From Herbidospora cretacea (lineage in GTDB: Bacteria > Actinomycetota > Actinomycetes > Streptosporangiales > Streptosporangiaceae): a stretch of 43,603 nucleotides of DNA. The stretch covers positions 1-43,603 of the forward strand of contig NZ_BBXG01000032.1 in NCBI RefSeq assembly GCF_001570605.1. The letters are read 5' to 3'. A program made the translations under genes and the position numbers. Position 1 is the first letter of the stretch. Every line of letters begins with the position of its first letter. The notes beneath the pieces were generated by a model. It was not told the DNA's origin. It ran no database searches and saw nothing but the letters and a program-made list of their open reading frames with translations. Shown here piece by piece: positions 8,027-16,537 of the stretch.

Positions 8027-8596
8027 ATGGCCGTCATGACACCCCGGCGATCACCTCTGGCGATGGCGGTGCTCTCCCTCGTCGTGGAGACGCCGATGCA
8101 CGCCTACCGGATGCAGCAGCTGATCAAGGAGCGCCACAAGGACGACGTCGTCAACGTCGCGCAGCGCAACAGCGTCTACCAGACGATCGACCGGCTGCTC
8201 CGCGACGGCCTGATCGCCGTCCAGACGACGACCCGCGACGAGAACCGGCCCGAGCGGACCGTCTACGAACCCACCGCCGCCGGCCGCGACACGCTCCGGG
8301 AGTGGATGAAGACCATGCTCGCCGCCCCCCGGCGCGAGTTCCCCGAATTCCCGGCGGCGCTGGCCTTCCTGCCGGTGCTGACCATTCCCGAGGCGACCGA
8401 GGCGCTGACCGAACGGCTGACCGCCCTGGAGACCCGGGCGGCGGCCCTCGACGCCGAGCTCACCGACGGGGCGACGTTCCTCCCCCGGGTGTTCCTGGTG
8501 GAGACCGAGTATCAGCAGGCCGTGGTGGCCGCCGAGGCGGAGTACGTGCGGCGGCTGCTCGACGACATACGGATCGGTGACGTCACCTGGTACTGA
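8027..8596 (+). CDS. PadR-family transcriptional regulator
   Basis: 189 residues. The N-terminal winged helix starts SPLAMAVLSLVVETPMHAYRMQQLI, the canonical PadR opening, followed by NSVYQTIDRLLRDGLI as the recognition helix and ERTVYEPTAAGRDTLREWM as the wing and dimer lead-in. The C-terminal half is the long helical dimerisation domain of the Vinculin-like PadR subgroup. Two starts are possible, 8027 and 8036. PadR proteins repress nearby detoxification or efflux genes; here the target is the divergent flavin monooxygenase, a conclusion drawn from the layout and the palindrome. Confidence 0.92.
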   Translation: MAVMTPRRSPLAMAVLSLVVETPMHAYRMQQLIKERHKDDVVNVAQRNSVYQTIDRLLRDGLIAVQTTTRDENRPERTVYEPTAAGRDTLREWMKTMLAAPRREFPEFPAALAFLPVLTIPEATEALTERLTALETRAAALDAELTDGATFLPRVFLVETEYQQAVVAAEAEYVRRLLDDIRIGDVTWY

Positions 8597-8623
8597 CCCG
8601 GCTTCTCTCCGTAAAGTGGCGGT

Positions 8624-9736
8624 GTGGACAAGCCCGAGATCAGGGTCGGCAGGAACGTCAACGGCCCCGTGATCGTGGGCGACGGCAACAGGGTCACCAT
8701 CCACCGGTCGCCCTATCTCTGGATCGTTCTCACGGTCCTGGTGGTCATGGGCGCCGCGACGATCTTCCTTCTTCTCACCGGCGACGACGAGGAGCCTCCC
8801 GCCGCCGCCGACAAGCCCGCCGGGATCCGCCCCGGGGCCTACACGGTGATCCTGGAAGGCAGCGCCGCCGGGGGCGCGCCCTTCACCCGGCAGGGGGAGT
8901 TACGCATCCGGAGATCGGCCGGCGGCCAGCCCTTCGACTGGTGCCTGAAGGTCGGCAACCCGGTCGGCACGCCCGCCCCCGGCGCGATCTGGTTCGCGAC
9001 CAACGCGAGCTGCTTCGGCGGCGGCGAGGACGACGTCTACGCCCGGTGGGAGACCGACGGCACGACCACCGTGCTCACCCCGGTCAGGCAGACCACCAAG
9101 GAGATGAACTTCTTCACCGTGGCCTCCGGCGTGACGGCCACCGCCTACACGCCCGACCAGGGCGAGATCCGTTTCGAGGCCGACGGCGCGAGGCTGGAGG
9201 GCGCCATCAGCCTCCAGGGCGTCGGCGAGATCGGCCCGGCCGAACGCGGCGTCTTCACCGCGACCCTGGACGCCGACCAGATCTCCGACGACCCCGAGGC
9301 GCTGATCTCCTCCCCCGTCGACCCGCCGGCCGCCGAGACCGCCCCCGCCCTGAACGGGTCGGACGCCACCGGCACCCGCTACTCCGTGCAGACCGTGATC
9401 TCCCTCGACCAGCTCAAGGGCGACCCCGACGACGTCGACAGCGCCCGCGCCCGCATCGCCGGAGCGGTCTTCGTCATCGACGAACGCGACGGCGGCGACT
9501 TCGTCTACGCCCCGGCCGACTCCCGCACCGACCTGTTCCCGGTGGAGGGCAGGGTCGCGAGCGCGGAGCCGGTCTACGTGGTGTCGGCCGAGGCCGCGGT
9601 CGAGGGCGCCGAGGTCACCGTCGGGGGCACCTTCGACCGCAGCGGCGCCGAACCGGTGATCACCCTGACCGTGACGTCGACGTTCTTCGCCGGCGTGACC
9701 TCTTACGAGTTCAAGGCGATCCTGCGGCCCGTGTGA
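8624..9736 (+). CDS. Membrane-anchored protein with N-terminal GPVIVGDGN motif, function unknown
   Basis: 370 residues from a GTG start. The cytosolic N-terminus (residues 1-29) has RVGRNVNGPVIVGDGNRVTI, a short beta-like motif that recurs at the ends of various actinobacterial effector and sensor proteins. One membrane helix follows at about 31-50, then an acidic linker and an extracytoplasmic region of about 310 residues with two cysteines (DWCLKV, NASCFGG). It appears to consist of two parts: residues 70-215 and a C-terminal part after a Pro/Ala linker near 235. It begins 27 bases after padR and may share its transcript. I do not recognise the extracytoplasmic domains. Confidence 0.7.
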   Translation: MDKPEIRVGRNVNGPVIVGDGNRVTIHRSPYLWIVLTVLVVMGAATIFLLLTGDDEEPPAAADKPAGIRPGAYTVILEGSAAGGAPFTRQGELRIRRSAGGQPFDWCLKVGNPVGTPAPGAIWFATNASCFGGGEDDVYARWETDGTTTVLTPVRQTTKEMNFFTVASGVTATAYTPDQGEIRFEADGARLEGAISLQGVGEIGPAERGVFTATLDADQISDDPEALISSPVDPPAAETAPALNGSDATGTRYSVQTVISLDQLKGDPDDVDSARARIAGAVFVIDERDGGDFVYAPADSRTDLFPVEGRVASAEPVYVVSAEAAVEGAEVTVGGTFDRSGAEPVITLTVTSTFFAGVTSYEFKAILRPV

Positions 9737-9739
9737 GCG

Positions 9740-11872
9740 TCAGCTCGTCAGGATGACCAGCTCCTGGGTGGCGCGGGTCATGGCGACGTACCGATCGACG
9801 GCTCCTTCGATCCCCTCGCCGAACCTGTCGGGGTCGACCAGCACGACCAGGTCGAACTCCAGCCCCTTCGACAGCTCCGGCGTCAGCGACCGGACCCGCG
9901 CCGTCGGCCGGAACGCCGGGTCGCCGATCACGCACGCGATCCCGTCGCCCCGCCAGCCGTCGAGGACGGAGGCCAGCTCCGACACCGACCCGTGGCGGAC
10001 CGGCACGCCGCCCGTGCGGATCGAGGTCGGCACGTTGGCGTCGGGCAGCGCGGCCCGGATGACCGGCTCGGCCTCGGCCATGATCTCTTCCGGGGTCCGG
10101 TAGTTGACGCTGAGCTGGGCCAGGGTGACCCGGCCGAGGCCGATCCGCTCCAGGCGCTCCTGCCACGTCTCGGTGAAGCCGTGCCTGGCCTGGGCCCGGT
10201 CGCCGACGATGGTGAAGCTCCGCGACGGGCACCGCAGCAGCAGCATCTGCCACTCGGCGTCGGTGAGCTCCTGGGCCTCGTCCACGACGACGTGCGCGAA
10301 CGGCCCGGCGAGGACGTCGGGTTCGAGGCCGGGGGCGACGTTCTCGTCGACCAGGGCGTCGCGCATGTCCTGGTTGTGGAACATCGTGATCAGGCCCTCA
10401 CCGTCGTCGTCGGTGTCGAGCAGCCGGTCGATGACGTGATCGGTCCGTTCGCGTTCGGCCGCGATGGCAGCCTGCCGGCGGCGCTTGGTCGCCGCGGCCT
10501 CCGGGTCGCCGAGCCGCTGGCGGGCGGCGTCCAGGAGAGGCAGGTCGGAGACCGTCCAGGCCTGCGGGTCCGCGCGCTGCATGAGCCGGATCTGCTCGAC
10601 GGTCAGCCACGGGGCGCACAGGCGCAGGTAGGCCGGGACGGTCCACAGGTCGCCGACCAGGTCGGCCGCCTCGATCAGCGGCCACGCCCGGTTGAACGTG
10701 GTGACCAGCTCCCGGTCCTGGAGCAGCGACCGCCGGACCATGTCGCGCGAGGAGTCACCCTCGTACTTGTCGGTCAGGATCGTCAGCAGTTCCTGCCAGA
10801 TGACGTCGCGGGCCTCGTTGTGGGGGGTGCCGGGGTCGGGCGCGTCGAACGCCTCGGCCCAGTCGTCCGGGCTGAGGTGGATCTTGGCGTCGGTGACCTC
10901 CATCGCCGTCGTCGGCCGGTTCTCGTAGAACCGCACGGCGGGCTCGATGGCCTTGACCATCTCGGCCGCCGCCTTCAGCCGCGCCACCTCCGGGTTCGCC
11001 TCGGTCTTCGCGTCCGCGCCCTCCTTGACGAGGTCGCGCAGGGTGCAGGTCCGCACCCCCTCCTCGCCCAGACTCGGCAGTACGTCGGCCACATAGGCCA
11101 GGTAGTGCTGGTGCGGCCCGACGAACAGGACGCCGCCCCGGTGGTGGCCGAGCCGGGGGTCGGAGTAGAGCAGGTAGGCCGACCGGTGCAGCGCCACCAC
11201 GGTCTTGCCGGTGCCCGGACCGCCGTCGACGACGAGCGCTCCCCGCGAGGAGGCGCGGATGATGGCGTCCTGGTCGGCCTGGATGGTGCCCAGGACGTCC
11301 CGCATGCGCCCCGACCGGTTCCCGCCGAGGCTCGCGATGAACGCCGACTGGTCGTCGAGCGCGGCGGCGTGGCCGTCGAACCCGTCCTGGGTGAAGACCT
11401 CGTCCCAGTAGTCGCTGATGCGCCCGGCCGTCCACCGGTAGCGGCGGCGGCTGGCCAGCCCCATCGGGTTGGCGTGGGTGGCCCCGAAGAACGGCTCGGC
11501 GGCCGGCGACCGCCAGTCGAGCAGCAGCCGCCGCCCCGAACTGTCGGTCAGCCCGAGCCGCCCGATGTAGACGGGCTCCTGGTCCTCCTCGGTGACCATG
11601 TGCCCGAGGCACAGGTCCAGCCCGAACCGCCGCAAGGCCCGCAGTCGCGCGGTCAGCCGGTGGACCTCCTGGTCCCGGTCGAACGCGGCCCGCCCCGCGC
11701 CGCCGGGAGCCCTGCGCTCGGCGTCGAGACGTTCGGACAGGTCGGCGATCGACCGCTGGAGGCTCTCGGCGATCGCGGCGAAGTGCTTCTCGTCCCGCGC
11801 GATCAGGGCAGGGTCGGCCTTGGGCGCGAGATGATCGGGAAGGTGGAACGCGCTGGTAGTCAGCGGATTCAC
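9740..11872 (-). CDS. helR: HelD/HelR-like superfamily 1 helicase that acts on RNA polymerase
   Basis: 710 residues with the layout of actinobacterial HelD/HelR: an N-terminal coiled coil (DEKHFAAIAESLQRSIADLSERLDAERR), the segment YIGRLGLTDSSGRRLLLDWRSPAAEPFF that is diagnostic for HelD proteins, Walker A GGPGTGKTVVALHR at about residue 220, Walker B HVVVDEAQELTDAEWQML at about 540, and NYRTPEEIM and GLEFDLVVLVDPD near the end. HelR proteins displace rifampicin from RNA polymerase and give tolerance; HelD proteins recycle stalled polymerase. The rifampicin-associated element at 11934-11950 just upstream argues for the HelR type. The gene is single, followed convergently by the membrane protein gene after 3 bases. 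Confidence 0.85.
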   Translation of the reverse strand: MNPLTTSAFHLPDHLAPKADPALIARDEKHFAAIAESLQRSIADLSERLDAERRAPGGAGRAAFDRDQEVHRLTARLRALRRFGLDLCLGHMVTEEDQEPVYIGRLGLTDSSGRRLLLDWRSPAAEPFFGATHANPMGLASRRRYRWTAGRISDYWDEVFTQDGFDGHAAALDDQSAFIASLGGNRSGRMRDVLGTIQADQDAIIRASSRGALVVDGGPGTGKTVVALHRSAYLLYSDPRLGHHRGGVLFVGPHQHYLAYVADVLPSLGEEGVRTCTLRDLVKEGADAKTEANPEVARLKAAAEMVKAIEPAVRFYENRPTTAMEVTDAKIHLSPDDWAEAFDAPDPGTPHNEARDVIWQELLTILTDKYEGDSSRDMVRRSLLQDRELVTTFNRAWPLIEAADLVGDLWTVPAYLRLCAPWLTVEQIRLMQRADPQAWTVSDLPLLDAARQRLGDPEAAATKRRRQAAIAAERERTDHVIDRLLDTDDDGEGLITMFHNQDMRDALVDENVAPGLEPDVLAGPFAHVVVDEAQELTDAEWQMLLLRCPSRSFTIVGDRAQARHGFTETWQERLERIGLGRVTLAQLSVNYRTPEEIMAEAEPVIRAALPDANVPTSIRTGGVPVRHGSVSELASVLDGWRGDGIACVIGDPAFRPTARVRSLTPELSKGLEFDLVVLVDPDRFGEGIEGAVDRYVAMTRATQELVILTS

Positions 11873-11933
11873 GTCTGCGTCCCCCGTTTTCGCAGGTTGT
11901 GTGCTTGGCCGGACGATTGTGCGGCATGACGGG

Positions 11934-11950
11934 GGGCTTGTGGCAAGCCC
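11934..11950. promoter_or_regulatory. Rifampicin-associated element (RAE)
   Basis: GGGCTTG, TGG, CAAGCCC is a 7-3-7 inverted repeat preceded by three further G residues. It matches the GGGGCTTGnnGCAAG core known as the rifampicin-associated element upstream of rifampicin-resistance genes in actinomycetes. It lies 61 bases upstream of the helicase start. Confidence 0.75.
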
Positions 11951-12013
11951 GGGGGTGCGCTATAGGTTAATAGTGGAGGGGAGTTGGTCCTCCCTCTTCC
12001 CCAGCGAACAGAG

Positions 12014-12043
12014 AACCCCGCCCGCATGATGCCAGGCGGGGTT
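12014..12043. terminator. Bidirectional hairpin terminator
   Basis: AACCCCGCC and GGCGGGGTT form a perfect 9-bp stem with a 12-base loop and a T residue run on the plus side. It lies 19 bases beyond the stop of the histidine kinase gene read on the minus strand, so it most likely ends that transcript and insulates the helR promoter. Confidence 0.75.
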
Positions 12044-12061
12044 TCGTCATGTAAGAGCGCT

Positions 12062-13417
12062 TCACCGGTTGGCGAAGACCATCTCGCCCTTCGGCACGGC
12101 GGGCATGCGGAGGACGAAGCGGGCTCCTCGTTCGCTGTCCTCGATCGTCAGGGTTCCGCCGTGGGCCTCGGCGATCTCGCGGGCGATGGCCAGGCCCAGG
12201 CCCGTGCCGCCCGCGTCCCGGGCGCGGGACGCGTCGAGGCGGGTGAAGCGGTCGAAGACGATCTCGCGGTGCTCCGGGGCGATGCCCGCGCCGTCGTCGA
12301 TGACTTCCATGATCGCTGTTGGGCCGTCGCGACGGACGACCACGGTGATCCGTGAGGCCGCGTGGCGTTCGGCGTTGTCGAGCAGGTTGCCGAGGACCCG
12401 GGTGACGCGCAGGCGGTCGCAGTCGACGAAGACCTCGCGCTCCAGGTCGTGGACGACCTGCCTGCGGCAGCCCCGGCGTTTCAGCTCGCCGCCCACCAGG
12501 GCGCCCAGGTCGGTCGGGGAACGGTCGAGGGGGGCGCGGGCGTCGAGGCGGGCCAGGGTCAGCAGGTCGGTGACGATCGCCTGGAGGCGCTCCACCCCGG
12601 CGAGGACCTCGTTGCTCATGGCGGGCCAGTCGGTGTGGTCGGGGTGCATCAGCGCCTCCTCCAGCTGGGCCCGCATGGCCGTTATGGGGGTGCGCAGGTC
12701 GTGGGAGGCGTCCTGGGTGAAGCGGCGGAGCTGCTGGTAGGCGGTCTCCAGGCGGTCGAGGGTGGCGTTGACGGTCTCGGCGAGGAGCCTGATCTCCTCG
12801 TACTTCTTCGGGACCGGGACCCGGCGGTCGAGGCCGGTGGCGGTGATCTCCGCCATGCGCGAGCGGATGGCGTTCACCGGGACGAGGGCGTTGGTGAGGT
12901 CGCGGAACGTCCACCCGGTGATCACCGCGATGACCAGCAGCGACACCACGACTGCCAGGATGACGGCGTGGCCGCTGCCGTACCAGGCGACCACCGGGGT
13001 CGCCAGGTAGAGGACCCAGAACCCGCCCGGCTGGTAGACCTTGAACGCCAGGACGGTCGAGCACCCCGACAGCCCCTGCGGCGGGCAGAGCACCCGTTCG
13101 GCGCGGACGTTGGCCTTGTCCGCGTGGAAGGTGGCGATCGGCCCCTTTCCGGTCAGCTCGGGAGTGGCCGCCTCGACCTTCCCTTGGGCGTTCACAACCT
13201 GGATGTCCTTGACCGAGTCGTCCGGCAGCATTTTCGGCAGCGGGCCCTCACGGATGAGCGGGACCACGCGGTCCCAGGCCTGGATGGCGTGCGCCATCAC
13301 GCTGTCGTTCTCCTTGTAGCCCGCGAACAGCAGGAAGAGCAGGCTCACTCCGACGCACACCAAGGTGGTCACGAGTGCGGTCGCCACCGTCCTCCTGACT
13401 CGGAACGCTTGCGTCAT
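12062..13417 (-). CDS. Orphan sensor histidine kinase
   Basis: 451 residues. A first membrane helix at about 11-33, an extracytoplasmic sensor of about 100 residues containing two Cys (RVLCPPQGLSGCST) likely to form a disulfide, a second helix at about 148-170, then HAMP. The H box FTQDASHDLRTPITAMRAQ holds the phosphorylated His; N box RVLGNLLDNAERHA and G boxes DDGAGIAPEHREIVFDRF and GGTGLGLAIAREIAEAHGG are all complete. No response regulator gene is adjacent: the neighbours are helR and an HD hydrolase. The partner must therefore be encoded elsewhere or the kinase works across systems. Signal unknown. Confidence 0.92.
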   Translation of the reverse strand: MTQAFRVRRTVATALVTTLVCVGVSLLFLLFAGYKENDSVMAHAIQAWDRVVPLIREGPLPKMLPDDSVKDIQVVNAQGKVEAATPELTGKGPIATFHADKANVRAERVLCPPQGLSGCSTVLAFKVYQPGGFWVLYLATPVVAWYGSGHAVILAVVVSLLVIAVITGWTFRDLTNALVPVNAIRSRMAEITATGLDRRVPVPKKYEEIRLLAETVNATLDRLETAYQQLRRFTQDASHDLRTPITAMRAQLEEALMHPDHTDWPAMSNEVLAGVERLQAIVTDLLTLARLDARAPLDRSPTDLGALVGGELKRRGCRRQVVHDLEREVFVDCDRLRVTRVLGNLLDNAERHAASRITVVVRRDGPTAIMEVIDDGAGIAPEHREIVFDRFTRLDASRARDAGGTGLGLAIAREIAEAHGGTLTIEDSERGARFVLRMPAVPKGEMVFANR

Positions 13418-13614
13418 CCAGAGACCTTTCCGGCACGACGGAACGCGAAGGGGGTGCTCGGGGGGCGGTGATCGCGCGGGGGTGTCCGGGCTTGGGGCCG
13501 GTGTCGTCAGACTGCCGTACCGAGCTCTGGAGAGGCGGACACCCTCCTTGTCCTGCGAGTCTATGACGCGTAGGTTGCCTTACCAAAACCTCGCTGATCA
13601 GGTGAAACGCATCA

Positions 13615-13642
13615 CCCCGCCAGGACCGCGACCCGGGCGGGG
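13615..13642. terminator. Hairpin downstream of the HD gene, possible terminator
   Basis: CCCCGCC at 13615 and GGCGGGG at 13636 pair over 7 bp with a 14-base loop. It lies 26 bases past the HD hydrolase stop on the minus strand. There is no T tract, so it may merely stabilise the 3' end. The remainder of the 250-bp gap 13418-13667 shows no gene; it should contain the kinase promoter. Confidence 0.4.
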
Positions 13643-13667
13643 TTGCCGTGCGGCAAAGTTTTACCTG

Positions 13668-14306
13668 TCAGGTCGGCCAGGGCGAGCCGGTGACGCGCTC
13701 GACCATCGTCGGGCGGGTGATGCCGGGCATGAAGTGGGCGAGCACGTCGAAGTTCACCGTGCCGTACGTGGTCTCGGGGCGGTCCCGCTGCCCCTCGAAG
13801 TAGGCGCGCAGGAAGCCGGTCTTGAAGTCGCCCCTCGGGTGGACCGCGAGGATGTCGTCGAGCTGGTCGTTCGTCATCCCGTCGAGGCCGTGGCCGAACA
13901 CGTCGGTCAGCACGCCGAGGTTCAGGGTCGCGATCTCCGGGGCCATCCGGCCGGGGATGCCCGGCGTGGTGTGGAGGGCGATGGCCGTCCAGACCGTCTC
14001 GGCGGCGGCCGCCGGGAAGCCCCGCTCCCGCAGGAACCGGCGCGCGTGGTCGGCGCCGTCGAGCTCGAAGCGCTGCACCGTCCCGGAGAAGGGGGTCGCC
14101 AGGCCGGTGTCGTGGAACACAGCCGCCAGGTAGAGCAGCTCCGGATCGGGATCGACCCCGAGTTCGCGGGCGTGCACGAGGGCGAAGAGGAAGACGCGCC
14201 GGGAGTGGTGGTAGATGAGAGGACTGGTCGTCTCCTGAGCGAGCCGGGTCGCTTCGGCGACCGCCACCGTGTCAGGGATCTCCAGCCCCGCGATGACCTC
14301 TGCCAT
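13668..14306 (-). CDS. HD-domain metal-dependent hydrolase
   Basis: 212 residues. The HD superfamily metal ligands are visible in order: His in IYHHSRRVFLFA at about residue 33, the HD pair in AAVFHDTGLATPF at about 63, and His in ALHTTPGIPG at about 111, with a later Asp in LGVLTDVFG. The overall sequence resembles the cyanamide-hydratase-like HD group (names in databases vary), which often act on small amides or nucleotides, but the actual substrate here is not known. Preceded by an 79-bp gap from the ArsR gene on the same strand. Confidence 0.8.
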   Translation of the reverse strand: MAEVIAGLEIPDTVAVAEATRLAQETTSPLIYHHSRRVFLFALVHARELGVDPDPELLYLAAVFHDTGLATPFSGTVQRFELDGADHARRFLRERGFPAAAAETVWTAIALHTTPGIPGRMAPEIATLNLGVLTDVFGHGLDGMTNDQLDDILAVHPRGDFKTGFLRAYFEGQRDRPETTYGTVNFDVLAHFMPGITRPTMVERVTGSPWPT

Positions 14307-14385
14307 GCCTCCATGCTGCCCGGGGCGCCGCCTTCGTCCGGCCAGGAAACGTCCTGGATGTCTTTGAGGAGCCGCGGGGCCGTCG

Positions 14386-14742
14386 TCAGTCGTGGCGCGG
14401 AATCCCCGACACCTCGTGGCCGGCGTGGAACAGGGCTTCTCCGATGAGCCTGCGGACGTGGGCGTCCCGCGCCCGGTAGAGCACCCGCCTGCCCTCTCTG
14501 CGGGTGCGGACCAGCCCCGCCAGCCGGAGTTTGGCCAGGTGCTGGGAGACCGACGGCCTGGGGGCCGCGATCGCCTCGGCCAGGGAGTTCACGTCGTACT
14601 CGCTGGCCGAGAGCAGCCACATCAGGCGCAGGCGGGTGGCGTCGCCGAGCATGCGGAACGCCTCCACGGCGAGCTCCACCTGGGCGCTGGTGGGTTGCTC
14701 CTGCGGTGGCTTGGCACCTGCTTCGTTGTCGCGTGCGTACAT
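14386..14742 (-). CDS. ArsR/SmtB-family zinc or cobalt sensor of the CzrA type
   Basis: 118 residues with the ArsR winged helix (FRMLGDATRLRLMWLL, then AAPRPSVSQHLAKLRLAGLVRTRREGRRVLYRA). The cysteine metal site of arsenic or cadmium sensors (ELCVCDL) is absent. Instead helix alpha 5 has Asp-Ala-His, ten residues, His-Ala-Gly-His (from DAHVRRLIGEALFHAGHE), which is exactly the D-x-H-x10-H-x2-H ligand set of Staphylococcus CzrA and close to SmtB. Such proteins release DNA when zinc or cobalt binds. It is divergent from a CDF exporter with 11 bp between starts, so metal excess would induce the exporter. The start codon lies inside the apparent operator. Confidence 0.9.
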   Translation of the reverse strand: MYARDNEAGAKPPQEQPTSAQVELAVEAFRMLGDATRLRLMWLLSASEYDVNSLAEAIAAPRPSVSQHLAKLRLAGLVRTRREGRRVLYRARDAHVRRLIGEALFHAGHEVSGIPRHD

Positions 14743-14758
14743 GAATACATATATTGGC
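14741..14758. promoter_or_regulatory. Probable ArsR/CzrA operator over both start codons
   Basis: ATGAATA, CAT, ATATTGG is an imperfect inverted repeat (TGAATA against ATATTG) in an otherwise GC-rich setting. It covers the arsR start and the TTG start of the CDF gene. The position suits autorepression and exporter control. Confidence 0.55.
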
Positions 14759-15788
14759 AGACGTGGGCTCCGACATCGAACACGGGCACGGGCACGGGCG
14801 GAAGGGTCCCCTGTCCGCCCTGCGCCACCTGATCACACCGCACAGCCACGACTCGGCCGACAAGACCGACGACGCGCTCGAATCGAGCACGCTCGGGCTC
14901 CGGGTCCTGGGGATCTCCTTCGCCGTCCTCATCGTCACCGCGATCGTCCAGGCGGTCATCGTCGCGTTCTCCGGATCGGTCGCGCTGCTCGGCGACACCC
15001 TGCACAACTTCGCCGACGCGCTGACCGCGATCCCGCTGGCCATCGCGTTCACGGTCGGCCGCCGCGCGGCCACCCGCCGCTTCACCTACGGCTACGGCCG
15101 GGCCGAGGACCTGGCCGGCATCGCCATCGTGGCGCTGATCGCCGCATCGGCCCTGTTCGCGGGGTACGAATCCATCCAGCGCCTGTTCCACCCGCAGGAC
15201 GTGACGGCCCTCGGCTGGGTGGGCGGCGCGGCCCTGGCCGGGTTCCTCGGCAACGAGTGGGTGGCGCGCTATCGCATCAGAGTCGGGCGGAAGATCGGCT
15301 CGGCGGCCCTGGTGGCCGACGGGCTGCACGCGCGCACCGACGGGTTCACCTCGCTGGCCGTGCTGCTCGGCGCGGGCGGGGCGGCGCTGGGCTTCCCGAT
15401 CGCCGACCCTATCGTGGGCCTGCTGATCACGGTGGCCATCCTGTTCGTGCTGCGTGACGCCGCACGCGAGATCTACCACCGGCTGATGGACGCCGTCGAC
15501 CCCGCCCTCGTCGCCCGGGCCGAAGAGATCATCGCCACGACGCCGGGCGTCTCCCGGGTCGGATCGGTGCGGCTCCGCTGGATCGGCCACTCCCTGCGGG
15601 CCGAGGTGGACATCCTCGTCGACCAGGGGATGTCGGTCGTCGAGGCCCACCAGGTCGCGGTCGACGCCGAGCACCGGCTGATCCACGATCTTCCGAGGCT
15701 GGGCGCGGCGACCGTGCACACCGATCCGGACGGACCCGGACTGGCCCACGCGCACGCACCGCTGGTGAGACACCACCGTGGACGTTGA
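14754..15788 (+). CDS. Cation diffusion facilitator, zinc-type
   Basis: 344 residues, six membrane helices between residues 45 and 235 and a C-terminal cytosolic domain (VARAEEIIATTPGVSRVGSVRLRWIGHSLRAEVDILVD). The transport site can be read: helix 2 has HNFAD and helix 5 has HARTD, both H-x3-D, the His/Asp pairs associated with zinc-selective ZnT-type exporters. The N-terminus is His-rich (EHGHGHGRKG and TPHSHDS) and probably a cytosolic zinc collector. The start is a TTG at 14754 without an evident ribosome binding site, possibly leaderless. Controlled by the divergent CzrA-like gene. It is the efflux arm opposite the zinc-uptake genes further right. Confidence 0.92.
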   Translation: MADVGSDIEHGHGHGRKGPLSALRHLITPHSHDSADKTDDALESSTLGLRVLGISFAVLIVTAIVQAVIVAFSGSVALLGDTLHNFADALTAIPLAIAFTVGRRAATRRFTYGYGRAEDLAGIAIVALIAASALFAGYESIQRLFHPQDVTALGWVGGAALAGFLGNEWVARYRIRVGRKIGSAALVADGLHARTDGFTSLAVLLGAGGAALGFPIADPIVGLLITVAILFVLRDAAREIYHRLMDAVDPALVARAEEIIATTPGVSRVGSVRLRWIGHSLRAEVDILVDQGMSVVEAHQVAVDAEHRLIHDLPRLGAATVHTDPDGPGLAHAHAPLVRHHRGR

Positions 15789-15859
15789 TCACCTGAAACG
15801 GTACGGTCTGCGCACATAACCGACCTTGCTGTGCCACCCGGGTGATCGGAGCCTGTCAC

Positions 15860-16537
15860 ATGCCCCCCAAGACGGCCAGACCAGCTCGCCCTCTGCCCGC
15901 CCGGGAGACGCCTCGCCCGGCACGCTCGCGATACGCGGCCGGGCTGGTCGTCGCCATCCTGGTCGCCGGCTCCCTGGGATATCTGTTCGGGTCCCCGGAC
16001 GCCACCGAGACCTCGGTCGCCGAGATGCGGGCGGCGGAGATGAGACGCGACGCACAGCAGATCGTCGAGCTGACGGCCGGCGCGCGTACCACGGCCACCG
16101 ATCTGACCAAGGTCATGGCGGCCCTGGGCGAGGCGCTTCCGCCCGGCGGCGCGCTCGCCGCCCGGACCCCCACCGACGCGGAGCTCGGCGAGTGGCAGCG
16201 CGTCATGAAGCAGGCGGTGGACCGTCACTCCGTCACGCCGTCCGGCACGACCTCGACCAACGTGGCCCGCGCCGGTTTCCGCAGCGCCGTGGACGCCATG
16301 GCGGTCGCGGTCGACGGTTACGCGTACTGCCGGAAGGTGCCCACCGACGTGCGGCAGGGATGCCTGGACGTCGCCCGCCGGCAGCGGACGGTCGGCCTGA
16401 TGACCTGGTCGGTCGCGGCCACCCAACTCGACCAGATCAACGTCGACGCCGGCCACGGTCACCAGCACGTCTACCTGACGAGCGCGCCCGGCGGGGGAGC
16501 CATGACGGCCGACGGCGTGCCCGAGGGCACGAACTAG
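15860..16537 (+). CDS. Membrane-anchored protein with His-rich C-terminal segment, unknown function
   Basis: 225 residues from the ATG at 15860 (a GTG at 15842 is possible). Basic Pro-rich N-terminus, one helix at about residues 25-45, then an extracytoplasmic region that begins with a coiled-coil-like helix (SVAEMRAAEMRRDAQQIVELTAG). Two cysteines (YAYCRKV and RQGCLDV) sit close enough for a disulfide. Near the end is GHGHQHVYL, a short His cluster that could bind metal. The stop TAG shares its bases with the stop of the convergent importer ATPase gene (CTAG). I do not recognise a family; the position between a zinc exporter and the metallophore-like cluster makes a metal-linked role possible but unproven. 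Confidence 0.7.
   Translation: MPPKTARPARPLPARETPRPARSRYAAGLVVAILVAGSLGYLFGSPDATETSVAEMRAAEMRRDAQQIVELTAGARTTATDLTKVMAALGEALPPGGALAARTPTDAELGEWQRVMKQAVDRHSVTPSGTTSTNVARAGFRSAVDAMAVAVDGYAYCRKVPTDVRQGCLDVARRQRTVGLMTWSVAATQLDQINVDAGHGHQHVYLTSAPGGGAMTADGVPEGTN

Noticed and set aside
13570-13590. Iron box (DmdR/IdeR-like) around GGTTGCCTTACC
   Set aside because: Only the outer GGT/ACC match the consensus; the centre does not, and no iron gene is adjacent.
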